Made by a program: the position numbers and the translations under genes
The notes under the pieces: model-generated
Databases searched by the model: none
The model's input: the letters and a program-made list of their open reading frames with translations, nothing else
Told to the model about the DNA's origin: nothing
Shown: positions 21,401 to 47,558 of the stretch, piece by piece
Position numbering within the stretch: the first letter of the stretch is position 1
Layout: every line of letters starts with the position of its first letter
NCBI GenBank assembly: GCA_002633005.1
Contig: NMRA01000077.1
Location: 480,498-544,497, forward strand
DNA: 64,000 nt
Direction: 5' to 3'
Origin: Phoronis australis
Lineage: Eukaryota; Phoronida; Phoronidae

Positions 21401-23892
21401 CCTAGTGGCCATTTTATTCTCAAAGGGTTTTCATGTGTTGGTTTGGGAGAGAGCAATTCTGGATGATATCTAAGAAAACCGTTTACTGATGTTAACAAAA
21501 CTTGACACCACAGATATGTGAAGTCAATGCACTGTGTGCTTCATTTTCAGGAAAGATTTGTCCTCTTTGGCATTGTGACAAGGAGCTGTTCATGTGTTGT
21601 TTGGGCGAACAGCATTTCAGCATGGTATCAAGAGAACCGATTGATGGATTTCTATGAAACTTTACTTAGTTATATATGATGACCAAGTGCTGGCACCTTT
21701 TTGTTCTTGCGAAAGGGCTTTTCAAGTGTTGTTTGGGGGAGGAGCGTTTCCAGGTTATATCTGTATATTTGATTGATAGAGTTCAATGAAACTTTACTCC
21801 GTGGTATATGATGACAATGCACCAGCACCGTTTAATTTTCAGGCTGATTTGACTACTACAGCACCTCCTAGTGGCCTTAAAAACATATCGTATGCGATGC
21901 ACCATGGGCGCATGTCAATGCCGGGACGTTGCTCTTGTTGTAATTGTGAAATTGCAGAAAAACACAATCTCCTATAAACTTTTCATCTATTTAGAAGTAC
22001 TGTTCTAACTGCTTTTCTTTTGAGCTAATCTTTTCTGTGATCATTTTTCTCAGTAACTCCATGTGAACGTACGTAATTTTCTTCATTTATGTGTTGTTGG
22101 AATTTTTATGTTGCATACCATTTCACATAGTCTGGAATCTTGTCATCTTTACTCTTTGTTAAAGGAACCCTAATTCATCCACCATGTTCAAGGTAGTAGG
22201 CGTCAGTAATGGTATAAAGGGTCAACTGCATTTAAGTTATCCACTGGATAACAACTGTGATATGTCGTCTGCTAATGAAGAACGTTGCGTTGCGGCTAGT
22301 GTTAATCCCCAGTTTTGTCTGTTCGTTTAATCATGGAGATAAATTTCTTTCTGAAAATTTGGAAAATCACTGAAATGCACTACTGACAGAAATGTCTCAT
22401 TTGTTGTTTAAATTCAAACCATTTTTAAGTGCTTGTGTCGAAAGCTATTTCTGAGTAGTTTTTGAGAATACCAGCTTGATCCACCAACTTTAGATGGCAC
22501 ATTGCAGTTCATTGTTCTGCAAATATTTTTGAACTGGGCTGGGTTGCATAAAGCTTCAAAAGTTATCTACTGGATAAGTTTGATTGTTGCAAGACGTCAG
22601 GTGCATTGTTCAACAATAACTACGTGATGCGTGATAATGCGACGTCATTATTGCTATGCGGCGTATAACTTTTATGCAACTGGGCCCTGGTGTACAAAGG
22701 TTATACAGGGGACATAATATAAAGTTTTATCTCTCCAGCCTTGGTGTTCTGTTGTGTTGATGTTGCATTTGGTTGGCGGTTCTTGCAGCCTTGTGACCTT
22801 TGTCCTTGGATAGCAATGGCACAGTGTATGTTCAGCCCCCAATCAGTCTACTGCTAGTCCTGCTTTTTTAGGGTCTCTGCTTTTTTTGTTTTTGAATCTT
22901 CTTGGTTGTTATTTCTCTATTTTGACTGTTACATTCTGCTCAGAGGTGTCGTGTATGTGGTAACTGTTCTTGTTTGAAGCAAGAAATGTGAACCTGGAAC
23001 CTTGAAGCAATCTTTCTCATCTTCTTTTATGTAGGATTTTATTGACAAGATTGCATTTTTAGCCAAATATCTACAAAGCAATAAATTTTAACTCATACGA
23101 GTGTATTTTTTAAAAGTAGAAAGGCTGTTTAGTTAGATTTCTTACTTTTTATTAATGGTTAATTGTGACTTGTAGCCATATCTTTTCTGTAAAATTTATC
23201 TCAAAAAAAGGTACATTCAGCAGCAGTGTCAATAACATGATCAAATTTCATTTGATGGAAATGTTCAAGATGATATTTCAAAAATTCCCTATGTAAATGT
23301 TCAAGATGATATTTCAAAAATTCCCTTCATTTTTCTAAAATATAATTTCATTTTTGTATTATGCAACTTCATACTTTTTATTGAAAATCTCAAAAGTCCT
23401 GTTTCTGTGACAAATCCTAATTAGACAAAATTGGACAATTTTCAAGGGTAATACTTAACCTTAAAGTGAGCAGTGTAAAGCCAGATTGTTACGACAGGCT
23501 ACATATTGTGAATTTCTGATTATTTCTGCAAGTATTAGCGATACTATTTGGCCATTTTTATGGCATGTATGGGTGAGATGTAAAACAGGAATACTTGTTC
23601 TTATTGGCCAATATGTAAATAATGGTAACAGTGCAGTGTTCTTATTGGCCAATATGTAAATACAGGTAACAATGCAGTGTTCTTATTGGCCAATATGTAA
23701 ATAATGGTAACAATGCAGTGTTCTTATTGGCCACTGTATAAATAAGTGCGTCAGTGTTCTTATTGGCAAGTAGGTTCAAATGGTGTATTTATACATATTT
23801 CCGCAGAACCTGCAGCTGACTGGCTTGCTACATTTTGCCTATGCCCCTAATGCTCTTTGTGTTTTTATTTTCAGTCGTGGCTGGCATCATAG
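338..23892 (+). CDS. GOLGA4: GRIP-domain golgin (golgin-245/GOLGA4-like), 3' part of gene, 12 exons
   Basis: Peripheral coiled-coil tether of the trans-Golgi network. In golgin-245 the C-terminal GRIP domain binds Arl1-GTP on Golgi membranes while the long rod captures endosome-derived carriers. I joined exons by GT-AG sites and matching phase: 338-478, 1288-3036, 4037-6883, 7286-7683, 8473-8630, 9031-9161, 10170-10388, 15450-15574, 15957-16083, 19718-19873, 20038-20172, 23875-23892. They give about 2067 in-frame codons. Nearly all is Glu/Lys/Gln/Leu heptad coiled coil with two very large exons (583 and 949 codons). The end carries EYLKN...FEYMMGRETKT, the GRIP signature, then SWLAS and a stop. 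Human golgin-245 is about 2230 aa, so only roughly the first 150-200 residues should lie upstream of the window. An intron hosts an antisense gene at 17176-19056. Confidence 0.93.
483..828 (+). repeat. 21-bp minisatellite, about 16 copies
   Basis: Tandem copies of a unit close to gatatagtcagtactgtgta, differing mainly at a g/a position (tatggtat or tatgatat). The unit is a multiple of three and lacks stops in several frames on both strands, so it gives long spurious ORFs. It starts right after a golgin 5' splice site. Confidence 0.95.
829..1287 (+). other. GOLGA4: golgin intron, remainder
   Basis: AT-rich intron sequence ending in the acceptor ttttcag at 1281-1287. I see no repeat or coding signal in it. 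Confidence 0.6.
1288..3036 (+). CDS. GOLGA4: golgin exon b, 583 codons of coiled coil
   Basis: Acceptor ttttcag at 1281-1287, donor gt at 3037, 583 codons, phase 0/0. Starts MVDEIRAQHDK and ends KLKDLRTQ. Uninterrupted heptad-type coiled coil rich in E, K, L and S with almost no proline, as in golgin rods. Reading past the donor adds hydrophobic, non-coiled residues, which supports the splice. Confidence 0.92.
3037..4036 (+). other. GOLGA4: golgin intron, 1.0 kb
   Basis: AT-rich intron between the two large coiled-coil exons, ending in the acceptor tttcag at 4031-4036. No repeat array or second gene seen. Confidence 0.6.
4037..6883 (+). CDS. GOLGA4: golgin exon c, 949 codons of coiled coil
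   Basis: Acceptor tttcag at 4031-4036, donor gtgagt at 6884, 949 codons, phase 0/0. Starts LQDKTDLVEEKEK and ends VSQLQDQ. The part at about 5230-6290 contains three homologous repeats of 110-115 residues, each with a QEKLST/QERLST-type block, a run of glutamines and serines, and KLQELKT..ENK. This points to internal duplication of the rod. Other-frame ORFs here are shadows. Confidence 0.93.
5230..6290 (+). repeat. GOLGA4: three diverged in-frame coding repeats of about 330-345 bp
   Basis: Matching blocks recur with start points near 5312, 5657 and 5986 (EAKIVSANGKL, EAKLIEANDKL, EAKVVEATAKL). Each is followed by LQEKLS or LQERLS and later by LQELKT. Confidence 0.75.
6884..7285 (+). other. 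GOLGA4: golgin intron, 402 bp
   Basis: Short AT-rich intron ending in tccag at 7281-7285. Nothing else recognised. Confidence 0.6.
7286..7683 (+). CDS. GOLGA4: golgin exon d
   Basis: Acceptor ctatttccag ends at 7285, donor gtgagt at 7684, 398 bp, ending two bases into a codon. Coiled coil from IVQLENEV to DTLQSD. The split codon aa+a (Lys) is completed by the next exon. Confidence 0.9.
7684..8472 (+). other. GOLGA4: golgin intron with gtaagt-like runs
   Basis: At 7830-8070 the sequence is a degenerate purine/T patchwork with many gtaagt/gttagt words (potential decoy 5' splice sites). No gene is visible. Acceptor ccacag ends at 8472. Confidence 0.5.
8473..8630 (+). CDS. GOLGA4: golgin exon e
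   Basis: Starts with the base completing the split Lys codon, then ETELAQVRKECDERIEE... to FSQAF. Donor gtgagt at 8631; 158 bp, leaving one base of a codon. Coiled coil. Confidence 0.88.
9031..9161 (+). CDS. GOLGA4: golgin exon f
   Basis: Acceptor tctcttctag ends at 9030, donor gtattg at 9162, 131 bp. Completes Asp, then KGRRDEERVLYEHSQQ... to YEKQIE. Ends in phase 0. Confidence 0.88.
9162..10169 (+). other. GOLGA4: golgin intron containing a 35-bp minisatellite
   Basis: The array lies at 9440-9826. The rest is AT-rich intron with acceptor gtgttccag ending at 10169. Confidence 0.6.
9440..9826 (+). repeat. 35-bp minisatellite, 11 copies
   Basis: Unit close to gatacaaacaagagataca plus tcatgtgtcaccaata. 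Copies differ by a few substitutions such as acaaat/acaaac and gtcacc/gtcatc. Confidence 0.95.
10170..10388 (+). CDS. GOLGA4: golgin exon g
   Basis: 219 bp, 73 codons, phase 0/0. DREKEYMTKMEEFQQ... to EWDHERK. Donor gtgagg at 10389. Coiled coil. Confidence 0.9.
10389..11765 (+). other. GOLGA4: golgin intron, repeat-free part
   Basis: First 1.4 kb of a 5 kb intron. No coding or repeat signal recognised. Confidence 0.5.
11766..12127 (+). repeat. compound 26/18-bp minisatellite
   Basis: Copies of cacaagggtgtccagcgt, with or without an added cactaagt. The 26-bp form dominates and the 18-bp form occurs in runs near both ends, so the array mixes two unit lengths. About 15 copies. Confidence 0.93.
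12150..13190 (+). repeat. degenerate dispersed satellite ("cttgacac...cctagtggcc" family)
   Basis: Irregular units of roughly 130-170 bp sharing gaaacttgacac, ggcaccagttgat, gattcgaccattgcag and ttccggatgatatc. The family recurs at 16570-16880, 20860-21930 and 50510-50960. Confidence 0.65.
13191..14581 (+). other. GOLGA4: golgin intron between satellites
   Basis: T-rich intron sequence. The only gene-like signal is the 36-bp candidate exon at 14064-14099. A 149-aa ORF across 13680-14129 has poor composition and no recognisable domain. Confidence 0.45.
14064..14099 (+). CDS. GOLGA4: candidate golgin microexon (12 codons)
   Basis: A strong acceptor (pyrimidine-rich tract ending tttacag) at 14063 and a donor gtatcc at 14100 bracket 36 bp reading PGSNQTGVVHEE. 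Phase 0/0 fits between the exons ending at 10388 and starting at 15450, so inclusion or skipping keeps the frame. It is not coiled coil. It could be a chance pairing of sites. Confidence 0.3.
14582..14997 (+). repeat. 46-bp minisatellite, 9 copies, nearly identical
   Basis: Unit begins tgtttgagatcagtctcatt and ends near catgccaggttatg. Only a/g (caagtt/caggtt) and t/g (cttgtc/cgtgtc) variants are seen. Each unit contains the short palindrome gagatcagtctc. Confidence 0.96.
15450..15574 (+). CDS. GOLGA4: golgin exon h
   Basis: Acceptor ccattgcag ends at 15449, donor gtgagt at 15575, 125 bp. ELVQQNQLALTAVQ... to NEELRNKH plus a split Arg codon. Confidence 0.88.
15625..15700 (+). repeat. possible tRNA-derived SINE head
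   Basis: tggtatggtgg at 15632 fits the pol III A box at 10 of 11 positions. About 40 bases on, a weak B-box-like gggttaattt follows. The layout is that of a tRNA-like SINE but the B box is degraded. Confidence 0.3.
15957..16083 (+). CDS. GOLGA4: golgin exon i
   Basis: Acceptor cttcag ends at 15956, donor gtttgt at 16084, 127 bp. Completes Arg, then LEMAEMHSHREMTGQ... to LLNMDLQ. Contains a Pro/Gly-rich hinge (PQPLLPSGDEG) before the C-terminal coil. Confidence 0.86.
16570..16880 (+). repeat. degenerate dispersed satellite copies
   Basis: Carries the family words gatttgggagatgtg, attcgaatactagtgtgac and catctagtggccattttt. Confidence 0.5.
17176..19056 (-). CDS. membrane-anchored aldose 1-epimerase-like protein, probable pseudoenzyme
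   Basis: Single uninterrupted 626-codon ORF, antisense inside a golgin intron. The start is in an excellent context (aaccATGG). Residues 1-235 are hydrophilic and low-complexity (K, T, S, Q), with a 9-residue motif containing THAAKG repeated three times at about 116-139. Residues 236-260 form one hydrophobic segment (LNLFILICILLLICF...), suggesting a type II membrane protein. Residues 275-626 align with galactose mutarotase: YFGAIIGR, GFDKYVW, GYPG, FFNLAG, SGFC..QNYPD. The known active-site positions of human GALM are changed: Asn81 to Gly361, His107 to Asp393, His176 to Asn463, Asp243 to Glu527, Glu307 to Arg589; Arg82 is kept as Arg362. The fold is probably intact and the epimerase chemistry probably lost. 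The intronless form suggests retroposition; expression is unproven. Confidence 0.85.
   Translation of the reverse strand: MATKLPKLPTFLARKEKPTNNKANIADAQDSTKEPRGYILCQADKDKTGGQTIKNKKTNDAESRSATARNTKQASSSPTYTGTTTSPTQGAQENKHPKSQRQTQSSLPDSVVTKQTHAAKGTMQTHAAKGTMQTHVAKGFSTPDVDQVYLCIAKGATTAATAGSMAINKGRTSLTGPPCQENKSRRTSGQPQAGTDSVVLGSRLEGQTQIDDTQTRVEERQQEAYRVVNLRPKIHLNLFILICILLLICFVITILTLCGVFDSHPQMDAQRQIAYGGGKVTEGTFGITRDGQTVFNYTLVNSNNVKLQVMSLGAAVVSISVPDKRGKIDDVVLGFDSLGGYDTIDRSANPYFGAIIGRYCGRIREATLRVFNPFTEKWELSQVSVNEGNNSKDGGKKGFDKYVWNSKTEGDSVMFSLTSPHNDQGYPGKVNIHVRYDLTDENEVIIDINATSDRQTPINVCSNLFFNLAGARSMQTIDKKHQFEINAYRMVEDGSQYLATGRLQNISKAYSFLRPRKLTSVEMRGVEETYCILGAPGMRRAASAFDKTTGRYMEVYSDQPGLGFNTGHKLNTRGKGNTAYRKFSGFCMRPQNYPDSFAYVAKFPDSVLRPGSTYRYRTVYKFSTKF
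19057..19717. other. golgin intron / upstream region of the antisense mutarotase-like gene
   Basis: Very AT-rich at 19310-19500. It should include the promoter of the - strand gene, but no core element stands out. Ends with the golgin acceptor atttcag at 19711-19717. Confidence 0.45.
19718..19873 (+). CDS. GOLGA4: golgin exon j
   Basis: 52 codons, phase 0/0. AQVQQLSSENAQLKLREKD... then a Pro/Ser/His linker (TPPSSPHHHYSKSPSG) ending TEPTEME just before the GRIP domain. Donor gtattt at 19874. Confidence 0.9.
20038..20172 (+). CDS. GOLGA4: golgin exon k: GRIP domain
   Basis: Acceptor ttttcag at 20031-20037, donor gtaagt at 20173, 45 codons. YLKNIMFEYMMGRETKTLSR...TTILKFSRDQ is the GRIP domain, closest to golgin-245. 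The Tyr of EYLKN matches the tyrosine needed for Arl1 binding in GRIP proteins. Confidence 0.95.
20475..20660 (+). repeat. degenerate repeat of about 38 bp
   Basis: Loose copies of ttctaatcattatgatgtca with gtcaaca/gtcatca linkers, about five units. Confidence 0.7.
20789..20824 (+). repeat. (CA)n microsatellite followed by (GT)n
   Basis: About 13 CA dinucleotides then gtgtgtgt, making a small CA/TG palindrome. Confidence 0.95.
20860..21930 (+). repeat. degenerate dispersed satellite, about 7 units
   Basis: Units of 125-175 bp with recurring aacttgacacagaggt, gcaccatttgattttc, ggatttgactactgcagcac, cctagtggcc and gagcatttccggatgatat. Shared with 12150-13190 and 50510-50960. Confidence 0.75.
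21931..23597 (+). other. GOLGA4: last golgin intron, repeat-poor part
   Basis: AT-rich. A 34-bp word containing aagatgatatttcaaaaatt is directly repeated at about 23263 and 23301. No coding signal found. Confidence 0.5.
23598..23770 (+). repeat. 41-bp repeat, 4 copies, each with an ATTGG box
   Basis: ttcttattggccaatatg recurs at 23598, 23639 and 23680 (41-bp period) with a diverged fourth copy near 23720. attggccaat is itself palindromic (inverted CCAAT boxes). Confidence 0.85.
23875..23892 (+). CDS. GOLGA4: golgin terminal exon (SWLAS, stop)
   Basis: Acceptor ttttattttcag ends at 23874. The exon reads SWLAS then TAG at 23890-23892, joining phase 0 to the GRIP exon. A short Ser-Trp-Leu tail directly after GRIP resembles an alternative GOLGA4 C-terminus as I recall it. 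The exon is too small for ORF calling. Confidence 0.75.
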   Translation, partial: SWLAS

Positions 23893-26612
23893 CGAAAGCT
23901 CAGCCGACAGCCTCAATGTTTGGTGTGCCAGTCACAGTGAATTTTGGAAGGCGGTTGTGGATTTTTATCGCATTTGTCTAGAGTCGAGCTTTGATGAGGT
24001 TTAAGCTTATGTTAATGCTTAAATTTATTGGTTGATCAGATTTGCAGGAATGCAACTGCCACTGAACTGAAACCCTTTAAATCTTGTTACTGAGTATTCT
24101 CAATCGAAAAAATGTTCGCTTCGTTTAGCTATCAATGTGATTTTGCCAGTTTGTTGGCATGTTCACCTGCAATTAGTTCAGGATGTTTTGTGCAAGGATT
24201 GAGCTGCTGGAAATTCATTAGATCGTGCAAATGAAACAACAGTCCACTCACCTGTTAGTCTTGTCCACTTGACAGATAGTCACCTGGTACCATTGTCCTA
24301 CATATTCCTGCGTGCTGGTAGACAGCTTTCAGTTTCTCAGTTAAAGGAGCATTTCACTGCTGTTTGATTGTCAATTGTTGAAGTGTTAACCGAAGGGCTT
24401 TGTGGTCTAAAAATACTTAATACTGAAATGAGTGGCAACTCCAGTCAAAGGCCCTGCGTACATACATCATTTTTGAATTTGCACTTTTAAGGTTGGTCAA
24501 CCCCAATAAAATCTGAAGCACTTTCTTGAGTAGCGTATGGTGTCCATCTTCTTGTTGATAATGGACATAGAACTCTACCATGGTAAGTAACATGAGAACA
24601 ATTTCATGAGAGCAAAAGGCCTAATTTGATTTTCGTTTCTAACCAGCTGAACAGATGAGTGTGAAATGCTGCTTTAATAAAGAGTACCATTTTTAGTTGT
24701 CCACGTAATGAATGCAGATGCCCCCTGTTGTGTGAAGTGCTGCTACTTGACTTGTTGATACTGGTGTGCATTTATTTGTTGAAGGATGATGTTGGTATTG
24801 AGTTAAAATACGTTGCAAAAACATTATTATTTTTGTCAGTCACATTCGTGACATCATTGCCATATGCTGTGATATTGGGAAACTGCAATATTGTATATTG
24901 GAGTATGGCGATAGTGTTTCAGTAATTGACATTCGTTCTTCATCTGGGAATATTATATATTGTGGTATGCTATTGTGCTTCAGTAGTCATTCTTCTTCTG
25001 GTAAAGAATTGATAATTCCTATGAATTACTGCTTTAGGTGTGGGGAACTTGACAATTTGGGTTTTTATTTGAGGTGAAGATTGTAAGACTGAATGGTAAA
25101 AACCCATTCTTGTCAAAACATGAGCATAATTTGAGAGACATTTGTTTGTGTTGTGAACAACATGCGCAGAGCTGGATATCCTCAGCTATATCTCCCTTTC
25201 CCTTCAAATGATATGTATTATAATTGATCAAGTTTTGCCAGTCTGTCTAGGCTGCATTGTTGGGTGCTATGAAAAATGTGGATTAGATATATTAAAATTA
25301 TTATATAGTGGTAACATTCCAGTTTCCGTCTGTATTTGTCCTCAAGTTAAAATCTGGCTGCAAGCCTCAAACAACTCCCCTTGTCACTACCTTTCCCTTG
25401 TAAGGTCCAACTTTGAACATGCTTCAGGTTGTTTCAACGTGTGTGCCATGACTATTAAGTTTTTGGGTGTTCATAATTTACTTAAGGGTTTGACACAGGT
25501 TTGAATTTTTTGTAAATTAACATATTTTTTGTAGTAGTCTACCTACTACACATCTGCAAAAATGCAAAGGTCACCAAATTAGTTTTTCCATTGCAACCAC
25601 CAACAAAGCCATCTGGCAAAAATGTGAAATTGAGATCGGTTTCTAAAAAGCCATTTTCACTAATTAAATTAATGACTGAAATCCCTTTGAAAATGGATTA
25701 ATTTCGTTGTACAATATCAACTTTATCATTTCCCGGTTTACCAATTTTCTTACGTACTTCATATTTTAGCATTTTGGCTTCTGCAGAAAAAGTTACATTT
25801 ATTTTTGATGTCCACGTTTTCTATAAAATAAGAAAAATTAGGATGCCAGACTTTATTTTGAGCCATTTTAACATTGTGGTATGTAAGAATTTGAAATTTG
25901 ACCTCAAAAGTACACAATTTCAAGATTACCGTGTGTGTCGCTTTTCACCCGATGGGATTTAAGTTGAGTTGATGTGAACTATAAGTTTCAGTGCGACCTT
26001 AAAGGTACATTTCTAGGCTCCATTTTTGTTTTGAAGACTGGAAATATAGTTATTGTGACTGTTTGAAAACAACTAGTCATTGTCATAATTTCCAAATAAG
26101 TTTAACGGCAAAATTTTCTAGCCCTTTACAAAATGAACATCTACATTTTTGTCAATACGTTTAAAAAGAACGTAAATATAAGTGGAACACCTCAATTATG
26201 TCACGAGTCTGGAGCATCTTTTTGTACAGTGTTGCTAGTCATGTTGGTACTCATTTAAAAGCCAGACTTAAATTTGCTTTCCTCAGTTTATTGTAAAATA
26301 CCATCTGGTAATTTGAAATATATCAAATAACCAATGTATGCAACGCTTTATGTTAATGTATGTTACAAGGCATTTTAATTTTTTACTGTGATTCACTGTA
26401 TTGGTTATGGGGTTTAATTATTACAATGTTATACATGTTTAATTGTGTTACTTTTCTTTCTTGGCCTTCCAGTACTGAGGAATAAATGTTACCAACTTGG
26501 TCTCCTTTGAAATTTGTCATTATTGTGATCAAGTAATGTTTACCTAATGAACACAAGAGCAATTAATTACCAGATTTAACATTCCATAACATTTCTAGTT
26601 TTACAAAATCAT
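23893..26612 (+). other. golgin 3' UTR and intergenic spacer to EFTUD2
   Basis: Contains poly(A) signals aataaa at 24505-24510, 24676-24681 and 26481-26486 on the + strand. Otherwise AT-rich with no gene seen. The two genes are tail-to-tail here. Confidence 0.5.
24505..24510 (+). terminator. GOLGA4: candidate poly(A) signal for golgin
   Basis: First aataaa downstream of the stop at 23892, giving a 3' UTR of about 0.6 kb. Alternatives lie at 24676 and 26481. Confidence 0.45.
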
Positions 26613-26618
26613 TTTATT
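26613..26618 (-). terminator. EFTUD2: candidate poly(A) signal for EFTUD2
   Basis: tttatt on + (AATAAA on -), about 0.9 kb past the EFTUD2 stop at 27505-27507. I saw no nearer perfect signal. Confidence 0.45.
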
Positions 26619-27504
26619 CCAAAACGAGTCATACTTTACACTATTTACAAATTACAAAATATAACGACCTACAAATGTGAATGGCAAACGAGACTTAAAT
26701 TCATATCTTTTGCTTTGTAGCCTTATTGAACACAACAGCAACTGGGTTTGATCTACTGTTGTCAACACACAACATGAAGCAACGATTTTGACCTTCAAAA
26801 TACAATCTGCATTAAGCAAGCCATTGTTTTGTAGTAATGTGTAAAATGATACACGACTAGTCATGCACTGTGGTCTGACTACAGATGTAATACTCAGATT
26901 TGCCATCAATGAACTGGCATGCAGAGTAGCTCCAAGGCAAACAATGAGTTTGGGTAGATACTACAATGTACTGATGTACATCCGCATACAAGGGTGCACT
27001 TATACCTTGGGCACCAGAGAATCATTGAGTTACATCTATGACATCTATGAAAGTAAGAGCAATTGGCAGGAAGATCAGCTGGTACCCTTGGACAAGTGCT
27101 TGTCTTCACTTGCGTATGTAGATATTTGTACATAAAGTAGCTACAACTGGTGATGGTAAATACATTGGACAACCTTTGGTAATTAAGAAAAGGGGGAATT
27201 TGTGGCGACTTAGAGAACATTCCTCACAATGGAGAACATTCCTCAATGAGAAGGCACAGACACCTTTCTCCTAAAATGACCAATTGTTCTGTGGATATGT
27301 ATGACCAGAGCATTTCCCACTAATGTACAATCTAGCATTTTGAGATGAAGTAAAGTAAAATGTTCAATGAGATATATCGAAGTCACGATAACTGGCCAAT
27401 CCATTGGCTTGACAGCTGCGTCAGGTGAAAATTTTCATCATAGTGGTCACGGTAAATTCTCACTGTAGGTACTAGAAGCCTTGCTGCTGATTGTCCAGGG
27501 AGGC
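26619..27504 (-). other. EFTUD2: EFTUD2 3' UTR
   Basis: Non-coding sequence between stop codon and candidate poly(A) signal. Short ORFs in it lack any recognisable domain. Confidence 0.5.
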
Positions 27505-45639
<18,135 letters not shown>

Positions 45640-45640
<1 letters not shown>

Positions 45641-45978
45641 CTCGCCACCGGTCCACACGTTCCAAAAACAAAGATGGTGGACAACGTGACATTTCCGTTC
45701 GAGGCCATATGAATATTAAATGGTATTTTTTTAATATATTCTTTATTGGCTATCCCCATTCACATGATCAACAAAACATGATGTTAAACAATTTAAATTA
45801 GTTGCGAAGAAATTTAATGAATCATTCTTAAAACATTGATTTCTGACCATTGGTGGCGCTACTTGTTTTAATAACATTTTTATGGGCTTCCGCTATTGAT
45901 TTTGGCTCTTCTTCTTCTTCATTTTTTCGCATCTTATCGGCTAAGATTCCAGAGCTACAATTCGTTTTGCAAGTTTTG
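45640..45978. promoter_or_regulatory. divergent promoter region EFTUD2 (-) / secernin (+)
   Basis: Between the implied 5' UTR exons of two head-to-head genes. Contains a YY1-like aagatggtgg at 45671-45680, inverted CCAAT (ttattggct at about 45742 and ccattggtgg near 45848) and ETS-like ttccg words. A strong + strand 5' splice site gtaagt at 45979 ends a likely secernin 5' UTR exon. No TATA box was recognised. Confidence 0.5.
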
Positions 45979-46084
45979 GTAAGTTATCTCCTTAATTGTG
46001 ATTTTGCATTAAAATCTTAACCGCATCTGTATAATTTATATTTAGTAAATAGTCGCCTAGTCCAAGTTTCGAACCCCGGCGGTC

Positions 46085-46894
46085 GACAGTGACCACCCAG
46101 TGGCAGGTCTACGTTTTCAGTAAGGCCAGTAAGGGGGTTTGGATTCGAGCGAATCCGAGGCGCATAGCGCCGAACCCGAGGTCAGGGGATGGAAGGTCGG
46201 AAGATGGTTTCCCTCCTCCCGTGCAAGATTTTTTTGAGTTTTTAATAGTTAATTTCATTTTTCTGGTGAATTTTTTCCAATTCTTATTTTTGATCCTGTC
46301 CTGAAAAGGGGTCTGAACCCCCCTCTGTAGATCCGCCTCTGCCACCGTCTCTAGCTAAACTACAGACAGTGGAGCTCTCATAGGCGCTTCATACGCCGGA
46401 AGCTTTCCGGTGAATCATGCCTCACACTGATTGAAAAATCAAAGTCACGTTGAACTATAAGTACATTTTGCGCATAGAGGGACACCTTATGAGGCCGTCG
46501 ATGTATTTAATTCCTCCCAACTCGACTTTTTCTTCGAGCAGTCCCTCGTTCAGTTCCCAAAATTGGTAACTCACCATTTTAAACACTGCAAGCAGCAGGT
46601 GGTATGACGTCATATCCCCTGGCATGCTCGGTGTAAAAATGACGAGTTACCGATTTTGGGAACTGAACGAGGAACTGCTCAAAGAAAAAGTTTGATAACG
46701 GGAGTATTTGTTGGAGTTGGAAGGAATTAAACACATCAACGGGCTCCTAAGGTATCCCCCTACGTGCCAAAGGTATTTATAACAACGTGACTTTGATGTT
46801 TTATGAGGCATAATTTGCCAAAAAACTTCTGGCATAGGAAGCACCTATAGGAGTTCCACCGTGTGTAGTTTAACTAGAGACGGTGGTCACTGTC
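46085..46894. mobile_element. foldback (long inverted repeat) element
   Basis: Arms of about 240 bp, roughly 75-80% complementary by eye. Left arm: gacagtgaccacc, then accgtctctagctaaactac onward to about 46585. Right arm: from about 46640, ending tagtttaactagagacggtg then gtcactgtc. The left arm is interrupted by a 244-bp insertion. A diverged relative is at 62310-62630. Confidence 0.8.
46098..46341. mobile_element. 244-bp hAT-like element nested in the foldback left arm
   Basis: Inverted termini cagtggcaggtctac and (complement) cagaggcggatctac match at 12 of 15. The flanking 5-bp repeat ccacc is at 46093-46097 and 46342-46346. Removing the insert and one ccacc restores the left arm to the complement of the right arm. 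Confidence 0.8.
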
Positions 46895-47215
46895 TACGAA
46901 CGCAGTAGTGAGGGCGTAGTAACTGATAATCTTCATTTAAAAGTTGCTTAATTGCCAGGCATCCTAATCAGTCGACCAAAGAGCAACTGCCCGTCAGTCT
47001 TTTATATGACTACACTCACTGCAGATTCACCACACTCTTCCGTATTCATTGATTAGGGGTCACGCCACCTGGAACTCAACATCAGATCGACATCCTTTAC
47101 ATCCGTTTCCTCAGCTATAGCACTACCAAACTCGGGAGACTGTTTGGTCTCTTTCTGCCGTTATGAGTACATACGGTAATTGGACTCCAATTTAGTGAAA
47201 AATAACCTAGTCCAA

Positions 47216-47268
47216 GTTTCAAACCTTGTACCACATGCTTCAATGGCGGCATCATAACCAGTTAACCA
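47216..47268 (-). repeat. tRNA-derived SINE head
   Basis: A box tggttaactgg (- strand, 47258-47268) fits the consensus perfectly. B box ggtttgaaac (47216-47225) has one mismatch. The flanking cctagtccaagtttc is shared with the copy at 46056. Confidence 0.6.
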
Positions 47269-47558
47269 GAGCAATTGTCCGTAGGTGAGTGGTTAAGACA
47301 GGCTTTTATATTACTACAGACACTGCAGATTCATCACACCTATATGGACTTCGTCAAATAATCAAAGGGATTTACAAGACATGACAAGGCTGGAAACTTA
47401 TCATGTTACGTAATATATAGCATATGAACCATCTGTTAGAATAAACCATATAAGTGAACAAAGGAGTAGTGAATGGGCCATAACGTATCTATATAGATGC
47501 AGAGGAAGTCAGGCAAGGTTCGTAATCTCTCCACTGCATGACACACGTGATTACCTCC

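Larger units (their letters stand above)
46066..46978 (-). repeat. tRNA-derived SINE, apparently split by a foldback element
   Basis: On the - strand a B box ggttcgaaac (46066-46075, perfect) and an A box tggtcgactga (46968-46978, one mismatch) are about 0.9 kb apart. The sister copy at 47216-47268 has them about 33 bases apart. The foldback element at 46085-46894 lies between them. Confidence 0.5.

Noticed and set aside
46109-46345. Overlapping 71-78-codon ORFs on both strands
   Set aside because: They fall inside the 244-bp nested element and have no domain; the element is non-autonomous.
47216-47268. tRNA gene
   Set aside because: A and B boxes are present, but I could not fold the flanks into a cloverleaf acceptor stem, and a related copy is nearby; a SINE head fits better.
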